Shown here piece after piece: positions 58,236 through 64,000 of a stretch of 64,000 bases of DNA. Position 1 is the stretch's first letter; each line of letters opens with the position of its first letter. Below the pieces are notes generated by a model. That model had not been told where the DNA came from. It worked only from the letters and a program-made list of their open reading frames with translations, and did no database searches. This DNA is from Parasedimentitalea denitrificans (GTDB lineage: Bacteria; Pseudomonadota; Alphaproteobacteria; Rhodobacterales; Rhodobacteraceae), in assembly GCF_011813015.1 (NCBI RefSeq), contig NZ_QHLQ01000022.1:1-64000 (forward strand), written 5' to 3'. The translations under genes were made by a program, and so were the position numbers.

Positions 58236-59807
58236 ATGTCAAAAACACAAGCGCAGCACCACATCGTTGGTGGTGGAATTGCCGGGCTCGCAGCGGCTGT
58301 ATTTTTGATCCGCGATGGAGGTGTCGATGGCCACGACATCCACATCTACGAACAGCTCGGCGAGGTAGGGGGATCTCTTGATGGTTCAGGAGACGCTGCG
58401 ACCGGGTATCTGATCCGGGGCGGGCGTATGTTCGAAGAGCATTTTGCCTGCACATTTGATCTATTGGGTACAATCCCGTCCGTGGACGACCCTAACATCT
58501 CTATCGCCGAGGATATTACCGCATTCAACAGAATGGTGCCCGGCTCATCCAACTGTCGCCTTGTGCGCGACGGTAAGCCGGCCGAGGATCGCTATGATCT
58601 TACCCTTAGCGCTCATGATATCGTTGATATCAATCGGTTGATCCTAAAAACGGAACGTTCGCTAGGAGACCTGCGCATTGATGAGTGGTTCCAGCCATCT
58701 TTCTTTGAAAGCAATTTCTGGCTTATGTGGTCGACAATGTTCTCGTTCCAACCATGGCATGCGTTGATTGAAATGCGGCGTTATCTGAGACGCTTTATCC
58801 ACCTTTTCCCCGGCTTTACCAAGATCGCTGGAATCCTGCGCACGCGGTACAATCAATACGATTCCCTGATTGCGCCTATCCTGACCTGGCTGCGGAACCA
58901 TGGCGTAAAGATTTCCACAGACACAATGATCACCGATGTCAGGATCGAAGGCACCCGGCAGGATCGCTACGTCAATGCATTGGTTTTGGACGGTGGCGAC
59001 ACCGTAAAGACAGACGAAGCTGACCGCATCTATCTAACTTTGGGGTCGATGACGGATGGGTCGGTTGTCGGGACGAACGACAGCGCGCCAAACCTTGCGG
59101 ACAAAGAGGGCGGAGCCTGGGCGCTCTGGCGCAGGTTGGCAGAGCGCCATGAGGGTTTTGGCCATCCCGAGGTGTTTTGCGGTGACACCAACAAGACCGC
59201 CTGGCATTCGTTTACAGTCACATTGGATGGCCCCGATTTCTTTGAGTTCATGGAGGATTTCTCTAACAACCGAACCGGTACGGGTGGGTTAATCACGTTT
59301 GCCGAGTCAGGTTGGATCCTTTCGTTCGTGCTCTTTCATCAACCTCATTTCCGAGGGCAGAAGCACGGCACCTACACATTCTGGGGGTACGGGTTACGCG
59401 GTGATCGTCCCGGCGATTTTGTCAATAAACCGATGTGGGAGGCGACTGGAGACGAGATCATTACCGAGCTTGCCGGGTACCTTGGGCTGACCGACGTGCA
59501 ACGGCGGTGGTTTGATGGCGCGCGGGTATTACCCTGCCGAATCCCGTATATCACAAGCCAGTTCATGCCCCGTCGCCCTGGTGATCGGCCTGATGTGCTG
59601 CCTGTTGGTTCGCGGAATTTCGCGATTATCGGACAGTATTGCGAGCTGCCCCGAGATTGTGTTTTCACGGTTGAATACTCGGTGCGCTCTGCCCGTACTG
59701 CTGTAGCTGTCCTGACGGGGCAGGTAGACCCGCCGCCCGCCGTCGCACGGACCGATCTTGACCCGATGGTATTGATGCGAGCCGCCCGTGTGCTGATGGG
59801 AGTGTGA
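58236..59807 (+). CDS. ohyA: Oleate hydratase (MCRA family)
   Basis: 523 residues from ATG 58236, with GGGAGG about 7 bases upstream; a start at 58212 would cover that site. It adds water to the cis-9 double bond of oleate, giving 10-hydroxystearate, using FAD. HHIVGGGIAGLAAAVFLIRDG binds FAD. HIYEQLGEVGGSLDGSGDAATGYLIRGGRMFE (in parts) is the family signature, and YITSQFMPRRPGDRPDVLP and FAIIGQYCELPRDCVFTVEYS are conserved. Hydration of host fatty acids is often a detoxification route. It is monocistronic. Confidence 0.93.
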   Translation: MSKTQAQHHIVGGGIAGLAAAVFLIRDGGVDGHDIHIYEQLGEVGGSLDGSGDAATGYLIRGGRMFEEHFACTFDLLGTIPSVDDPNISIAEDITAFNRMVPGSSNCRLVRDGKPAEDRYDLTLSAHDIVDINRLILKTERSLGDLRIDEWFQPSFFESNFWLMWSTMFSFQPWHALIEMRRYLRRFIHLFPGFTKIAGILRTRYNQYDSLIAPILTWLRNHGVKISTDTMITDVRIEGTRQDRYVNALVLDGGDTVKTDEADRIYLTLGSMTDGSVVGTNDSAPNLADKEGGAWALWRRLAERHEGFGHPEVFCGDTNKTAWHSFTVTLDGPDFFEFMEDFSNNRTGTGGLITFAESGWILSFVLFHQPHFRGQKHGTYTFWGYGLRGDRPGDFVNKPMWEATGDEIITELAGYLGLTDVQRRWFDGARVLPCRIPYITSQFMPRRPGDRPDVLPVGSRNFAIIGQYCELPRDCVFTVEYSVRSARTAVAVLTGQVDPPPAVARTDLDPMVLMRAARVLMGV

Positions 59808-60027
59808 TAAACTCAGCGCCTTACTGCGATGCATTTGAAGCACAGGTTTCTCGCGTTGTGGCAGCATGCAAAGGAGGAGTGAAAGGCCCTCTGCGGCCAT
59901 TCGTGACAACACGTTATTGCCCTTCTGACAAATTCTACGCTGCTACAAATTCGACAAGGTTGGTAGAGCTCAGAGTCCTTAGAGGACCCAGATTTAAACG
60001 TCAGATGGTTTCATTTTCAATCAGAAT

Positions 60028-60648
60028 TCATTTTGTATCTGCAAACAACCTTATCCAACGGAAAACCATCATTAATACGAGCATGCTTACGTATAGCCCC
60101 ACGAGGTCTCCGATGGCGTAAGTTGCCAGGACTGCGAATAAGTCGTCTGGGACAATAAGCCCGGAAAATACAAATATTTGGCCCACCGAGTTGAAGACCG
60201 AAGCAATGGCTCCGACAACGAGAAGCCACTTCCAGTTCATAGCCCGGTCTCGGCCAGCATATAGGTCGCGGCCAAAGAACTTCATTATCACGAAGCTGAC
60301 GTATGCGGACATGGCGCCGACAGCAATTGACCACAAAATCACCGGTTCCGTGAATTTAAAAATCTGGGCCGGTGTGAATAATAACTCTGAAAGGAACGCA
60401 CCGGTAAACAGAGAAAATAGTGCTTTCCAACCTGACAGCCACGTTGCCAGTACGCGCACTCCATGGGGCAAGTAAATCAGGCTTGCGAAAACTGTGATAT
60501 CAGAGAAGAACAAATTCTGGACGGGGGTAACAACAAGCGCGGTAACCCCGTGGCACAGAATATAAACCGCGACCACTATTAGGAAGTTCTTTGCAAAGTC
60601 GACCATGTATTCGAACCTGCTCATCCTCGCACTATCCAAGCCGAACAC
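60028..60648 (-). CDS. Uncharacterised membrane protein with six predicted helices
   Basis: 206 residues. Hydrophobic segments occupy most of the chain (FAKNFLIVVAVYILCHGVTALV, ITVFASLIYLPHGVRVLATW, KALFSLFTGAFLSELLF and three more). The YLPHGVRVLATWLSGW stretch resembles the first helices of MASE1-type sensor domains, but no output domain follows. Start is uncertain: GTG 60648 lies 4 bases after the regulator stop, and ATG 60624 is an alternative. It is probably co-transcribed with the upstream winged-helix gene. Confidence 0.65.
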   Translation of the reverse strand: MFGLDSARMSRFEYMVDFAKNFLIVVAVYILCHGVTALVVTPVQNLFFSDITVFASLIYLPHGVRVLATWLSGWKALFSLFTGAFLSELLFTPAQIFKFTEPVILWSIAVGAMSAYVSFVIMKFFGRDLYAGRDRAMNWKWLLVVGAIASVFNSVGQIFVFSGLIVPDDLFAVLATYAIGDLVGLYVSMLVLMMVFRWIRLFADTK

Positions 60649-60652
60649 ACCA

Positions 60653-60943
60653 TTAATCCAAGGATTTCACAAGGTACTGGCCCCGTCCTGTTTCTTGGGC
60701 CTGAATGAGGTATCCTCTGGAAACTAACGACTTAAGTGCTCGAAAAAATGTGGGGCGAGACACATCTGCGACCAACACATGTTTTAGCAAGTATGAAGTA
60801 GTAACACCACCGTGCGCTTCTGAAAGCTCTGTTGCAGCGTAGTAGATGTCGCGTTCGGCCGAAGATAGGTCCTGAAGCCCTACGGAACGCTCCATATCCA
60901 GCATCAACTTCCGCAGTTCGGTCAACTTGGAGATATCTGACAT
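60653..60943 (-). CDS. Small winged-helix transcriptional regulator
   Basis: 96 residues from ATG 60943. After an N-terminal helix (LTELRKLMLDMERSVG), the rest fits one winged helix-turn-helix: AERDIYYAATELS, GGVTTSYLLKHVLVADVSRPTFFRALKSLVSRGYLIQAQ and a short wing. No family name is offered. The membrane-protein gene follows within 4 bases, so the pair is likely an autoregulated unit, with candidate sites at 61034-61110. Confidence 0.7.
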   Translation of the reverse strand: MSDISKLTELRKLMLDMERSVGLQDLSSAERDIYYAATELSEAHGGVTTSYLLKHVLVADVSRPTFFRALKSLVSRGYLIQAQETGRGQYLVKSLD

Positions 60944-61033
60944 TCGGTGCAACTCACACAGATTTGGTTCTGCTAAGTTCGGAGCAAAACGGACCCTTTT
61001 ATTTCAAGAAATGCTAAGTTGGGCAAGTCTCAT

Positions 61034-61110
61034 ATTGACACTAATTGACAAATTGGCAAGCTTTATCGTGTTCGGTCGCTAATTGAACCTGTGAGTGGTG
61101 GCGACCGAAC
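61034..61110. promoter_or_regulatory. Direct and inverted repeats upstream of the regulator gene
   Basis: ATTGACA (61034-61040), ATTGACA (61044-61050) and ATTGGCA (61052-61058) are spaced by about one helical turn. GTTCGGTCGC (61070-61079) faces GCGACCGAAC (61101-61110), a perfect 10-bp inverted repeat with a 21-base loop followed by TGTATTTTATT. Either an operator region for the regulator or a small transcript with its terminator. Confidence 0.45.
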
Positions 61111-61567
61111 TGTATTTTATTACGATCGTGCGGTGTCTTAGGGCGCCGCACAATTTTCACTGATTAAAACTTCCCAAAATTGCGAACTTTCATAGCCGCA
61201 ACGGCCAATTTGGCCAAGGTCCAAGGTTAGAGTGAATAGTGGCTATCTGTCCACTCATGAATGATCGGCAGGCGACTTTCGCAATAGATTGTAGCCCAGT
61301 CGAAGTCCGACAACTGCGTTTATTTGCTAGAGCCATTTCTGTGCAGGCTTGAGGGTGCGCGCGTAATTGCAAAGTCCCACCCTCACAGGCTGCATGTCCG
61401 CACTTCAGTCGTTGGTGCGCAGCACAGCGAACGGCCCCTTACCGCTCGGACTGACGTATTTCTAAGGGAGCAGCATTCGACAAGGCTGGCTCTATCCCGC
61501 CATTCTCCGCGCTTATACTGCACGGCAGTCCGTGATCGAGTGATTGGGTTGCTATCGCCCGACGGGC
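61111..61567. other. Non-coding gap between the regulator pair and the GFA gene
   Basis: About 460 bases. Frames on both strands (for example 61383-61664 on the minus strand, which overlaps the GFA 3' end) lack motifs and ribosome sites. No RNA gene is recognised. Confidence 0.4.
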
Positions 61568-61960
61568 TTAACCCTCTTCCCGGTTTTTGGTGTCTCGACC
61601 ACTCTCGTACCCGGACATGTGCGGGAATTGCGGTAACCAGGGTTCGCGGCGGGTTGTCCAGCATTCGTATGTGGGAGTGAGTTGGCCGGGGGTGTCCAGG
61701 ATGCCGAGGTGTACTTCGATTTCGTCGCCGCTGCGGGCATAAACGGACGAGCCGCAGTTGGGGCAGAAGAAACGTCCGGCATAGTCTCGGGGTTCGCCCT
61801 CGACGGTCACCGCATCCTGGGGAAACACTGCTGCGGCGTAAAACAGGGCTCCGTGATGTTTGCGGCAGTCAAGGCAGTGGCAGATGCCGACCCGGTAGGG
61901 GCGTCCAGTCGCTACAATCCGAACCTCGCCGCAAAGGCAGCTACCGGTGTACGGGTCCAT
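61568..61960 (-). CDS. GFA-family zinc protein
   Basis: 130 residues. Zinc ligands of the GFA fold are visible: CLCGEV (8-13), CHCLDCRK (about 27-34) and CPNCGSS (about 67-73). The founding member was described as a glutathione-dependent formaldehyde-activating enzyme; most members are uncharacterised, so the reaction is unknown. It lies 35 bases downstream of the GntR gene and could be the end of that operon. Confidence 0.88.
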   Translation of the reverse strand: MDPYTGSCLCGEVRIVATGRPYRVGICHCLDCRKHHGALFYAAAVFPQDAVTVEGEPRDYAGRFFCPNCGSSVYARSGDEIEVHLGILDTPGQLTPTYECWTTRREPWLPQFPHMSGYESGRDTKNREEG

Positions 61961-61995
61961 GTTGCGTCTCCTTTTGAGTCAACCCGTATGTATGG

Positions 61996-62709
61996 CTAGC
62001 GGGGCTGGAACAGCTCGGGGCGTTCGGTTTCTAGCGGTTCGATGTATTCGACCAGCAGGCGGACGTGGTCGCGTGTTGCCGCTTTGGCGGTTTCGGGGTC
62101 ACGGGCAATGATCGCCTCGACGATAGCGGCGTGTTCCTTGAGTGCTGCCTGCATGCGGCCCGGTGTTGGCATGTGTAGGTTTCTGGCCCGGCTGACCTGG
62201 GTCCAGGTGCTGTCTGCCAGTGGTGGCAATCGCTTGAACCCGGTAAAGGACATGATCAGGTTGTGCATGTCGTAGTCAACCTGCAGGAAACCCTCTACGT
62301 CTCCATCCTCGGTCAGGGCCTCTTGCATGCGCAGGTTACGCCGCAAGAGCACTATTTGTGGCTCAGTTATGGTTTGGGCGACCCGTTCGACGGCGGCGAC
62401 CTCTAGGGCTTCGCGCAAGAAAGCGCCCTCGCGGATGTCATCCATCGAAAACCGCGAAACAAATGTGCCGGCCTGAGGAACCACGTCAACCAGCCCCTCG
62501 GCGGCGAGTTTTGTGACTGCCTCTGAGACCGGCGAGCGGGACACGCCAAGGGTCTCGCAGATTTCGGTTTTGCGGAGGATCTCGCCGGGTTTGTAGACCA
62601 GCGTCAGGATGGCGTCCTTTAGGACATGGTGCACCCGTGATGATAGGGAACCGCTAAAGCGGTCCAGTGGTAGCAACTGGTGCATCTTGTCCTGTTTCGT
62701 TTGCGTCAT
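61996..62709 (-). CDS. GntR-family regulator (FadR/FCD subfamily)
   Basis: 237 residues. The N-terminal winged helix contains VLKDAILTLVYKPGEILRKTEICETLGVSRSPVSEAVTKLAAEGLV (in parts). The C-terminal all-helical FCD domain includes FLREALEVAAVERVA and HAAIVEAIIARDPETAKAATRDHVRLL with metal-binding histidines. It likely senses a sugar acid and represses the upstream FAH and dehydratase genes; it starts 12 bases after the FAH stop. Confidence 0.9.
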   Translation of the reverse strand: MTQTKQDKMHQLLPLDRFSGSLSSRVHHVLKDAILTLVYKPGEILRKTEICETLGVSRSPVSEAVTKLAAEGLVDVVPQAGTFVSRFSMDDIREGAFLREALEVAAVERVAQTITEPQIVLLRRNLRMQEALTEDGDVEGFLQVDYDMHNLIMSFTGFKRLPPLADSTWTQVSRARNLHMPTPGRMQAALKEHAAIVEAIIARDPETAKAATRDHVRLLVEYIEPLETERPELFQPR

Positions 62710-62721
62710 GGTGGGCTCTGT

Positions 62722-63570
62722 TTATTCGTCTTCGTCGACGATTTGGCTTTGCTGGCCCAGCCCGTCAATCCACAGGTCCATTTTGTCGCCTTTGTTCAGG
62801 TAGATCGGCTCTGGCTTGATGCCCATGCCGACGCCCGGTGGGGTGCCGGTAGAGATCACGTCGCCCGGATGCAGGGTCATTAGCTGCGACAGGTGTGAAA
62901 TGATCTGGGCCACGGTAAAAATCATGGTGTTGGTATTGCCGGTCTGCATGCGCTTACCGTTCACATCCAGCGTCATGTCGAGCGATTGCGGGTCGCCGAC
63001 CTCGTCCCGTGTCACCAGCCAAGGGCCGGTGGGGCCAAAGGTGTCGCAGGATTTGCCCTTGGTCCATTGGCCGGTCAGTTGGGTTTGAAAGTGGCGCTCG
63101 CTGACGTCGTTGACGATGCAATAACCGGCAACGTGGTTTAGCGCGTCTTCCTCGCTGACGTATTTGGCCGCAGTGCCGATAACGACACCCAGTTCGACCT
63201 CCCAGTCGGTTTGGGTTGATCCCCGTGGTTTCACAACCGGATCATTGGGGCCAACGACTGCCGAGTTCGCCTTGAAGAACAGGATTGGGTGCTTGGGGAT
63301 CGCAAGGCCGGTTTCTTCGGCGTGGTCTGAATAGTTCAGCCCGATGCAGAGGAACTTGCCGATGTTGCCAACGCAAGGGCCGATGCGAGGGGTGCCGTCT
63401 ACGGCGGGCAGGGTGGCGGTTTCTAGTGCGCGAATGGCGTCCAGGCCGGCATCCGATAATGTGTCAACGGCGATGTCGGCGACATGAGCGGACAGATCCC
63501 GCAGAGTGCCGTCAGCATCAATCAGGCCTGGCTTTTCGGCGCCGGTTTCTCCGTAACGTACTAATTTCAT
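62722..63570 (-). CDS. Fumarylacetoacetate hydrolase (FAH) family protein
   Basis: 282 residues. The catalytic domain has KFLCIGLNYSDHAEETG, PILFFKANSAVVGPNDP, the metal-binding EVELGVVIG and NDVSERHFQ, and DVISTGTPPGVGMG. Such enzymes cleave C-C bonds of diketo acids. With an IlvD/Edd-type dehydratase and GntR regulator in one operon, a 2,4-diketo-3-deoxy sugar-acid hydrolase is the most likely role; ureidoglycolate lyase annotation is an alternative. Confidence 0.85.
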   Translation of the reverse strand: MKLVRYGETGAEKPGLIDADGTLRDLSAHVADIAVDTLSDAGLDAIRALETATLPAVDGTPRIGPCVGNIGKFLCIGLNYSDHAEETGLAIPKHPILFFKANSAVVGPNDPVVKPRGSTQTDWEVELGVVIGTAAKYVSEEDALNHVAGYCIVNDVSERHFQTQLTGQWTKGKSCDTFGPTGPWLVTRDEVGDPQSLDMTLDVNGKRMQTGNTNTMIFTVAQIISHLSQLMTLHPGDVISTGTPPGVGMGIKPEPIYLNKGDKMDLWIDGLGQQSQIVDEDE

Positions 63571-63584
63571 CGTTAAAATCCTTA

Positions 63585-64000
63585 CTAGTGGTTGTCACGT
63601 GGCATGGTGCCGTGGGCGATATCCTGGAACTCATCAGCGCCATCCAAAATCATACCTTCCGAGAAGGGACGTACCTTCTCGCGGAACAGTTCCTGCCAAG
63701 GGGTCTGGCTGGCAGGGGCGTAGGCGTTGTCTGGCAGGGCGGCGCGGCGCTTTTCGATTTCGGCGTCGTCGACCAGCATGTTGGCGGTGCAGGCGTTCAG
63801 GTCGATGCGGATACGGTCGCCATTTTGCACCAGCCCCAAGCCGCCACCATCAGCCGCCTCGGGTGAGGCATTCAGGATCGATGGAGAGCCAGAAGTGCCG
63901 GACTGGCGGCCATCGCCAAGGCAAGGCAGTGCGTGGATGCCCTTTTTCAGCAGATAGGCAGGTGGGCGCATGTTGACCACTTCGGCGCCACCGGGATAGC
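63585..64000 (-). CDS. IlvD/Edd-family dehydratase, C-terminal part (partial)
   Basis: The C-terminal 138 codons are in the window; the gene continues past the right edge. Visible are YPGGAEVVNMRPPAYLLKKG, CLGDGRQSGTSGSPSILNAS and GGGLGLVQNGDRIRIDLN, the conserved end of the family of Fe-S sugar-acid dehydratases. The RQSGTSGSPS form and a PPAYLLKKG segment suit aldonate dehydratases such as L-arabinonate dehydratase better than IlvD itself. FAH follows after 14 bases. Confidence 0.85.
   Translation of the reverse strand, partial: YPGGAEVVNMRPPAYLLKKGIHALPCLGDGRQSGTSGSPSILNASPEAADGGGLGLVQNGDRIRIDLNACTANMLVDDAEIEKRRAALPDNAYAPASQTPWQELFREKVRPFSEGMILDGADEFQDIAHGTMPRDNH

Noticed and set aside
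56506..61567. Genomic island integrated at tRNA-Arg
   Set aside because: The content downstream is accessory, but no integrase and no second copy of the tRNA 3' end were found.
1..64000. CRISPR arrays, insertion sequences or prophage genes
   Set aside because: No regularly spaced repeats, transposase, integrase or phage structural genes were seen.

Overview
The window comes from an alphaproteobacterial chromosome, most likely a marine Roseobacter-group Rhodobacteraceae. The evidence is the aapJQMP amino-acid transporter, the ATP12 chaperone, the gene order rpmH-rnpA-yidD...yidC-MOSC-yihA...argB, a GTG-started rpsM, a methyl-accepting chemotaxis protein ending in a WE-type pentapeptide, and roseobacter-type secreted hypotheticals. 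Assignment is by protein recognition only; no database was searched.

1-27,050 is the tuf/S10/spc/alpha ribosomal supercluster, all on the + strand and in canonical gene order. Five blocks of unrelated genes interrupt it: (i) a secreted hypothetical between tuf and rpsJ; (ii) a secreted hypothetical plus an opposite-strand AraC/monooxygenase/methyltransferase operon between rplW and rplB; (iii) a chemoreceptor, a 2OG-Fe oxygenase-like protein and an outer-membrane protein between rplP and rpmC; (iv) a DsbA-like isomerase, a MAPEG protein, a DUF1127 protein and a methyltransferase between rpmD and rplO; (v) a secreted hypothetical between adk and rpsM. Intrinsic terminators close the ribosomal segments. 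Each new segment is preceded by a promoter-like TTGNNN-N17-TANNNN element and a 90-150 nt leader, so what is usually two or three operons looks like five or six transcription units. The rpsJ and rplB leaders share an 8-bp stem with an identical TTCGT loop.

27,050-39,400 holds, on the - strand, a sulfotransferase and an outer-membrane barrel. These are followed on the + strand by a Deg-type protease/rarA/crcB/rluC/HAD/ATP12 run and the aapJQMP operon, with a strong hairpin between aapJ and aapQ.

39,400-52,520 is mainly - strand: an acetyltransferase; a translationally coupled fatty-acid hydroxylase/ferredoxin-like/phosphatase operon; argB; a divergent SDR; a PepSY/DUF2946 pair; and a ribosome and membrane-biogenesis cluster (rpmH, rnpA, yidD, ttcA, an EAL-domain protein, yidC, MOSC, yihA).

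52,520-64,000 is more accessory: a TVP38/flavin-reductase/histidine-kinase run, tRNA-Arg(ACG), a sulfotransferase broken by a one-base deletion in its PAPS-binding motif, oleate hydratase, a small regulator/membrane-protein pair, and a sugar-acid catabolic operon (IlvD/Edd dehydratase, FAH-family hydrolase, GntR regulator) that runs off the right edge.

Dispersed small palindromic repeats occur in several intergenic gaps: one family at 13,271, 43,810 and 52,732, and a tandem covarying hairpin pair at 12,063-12,161.
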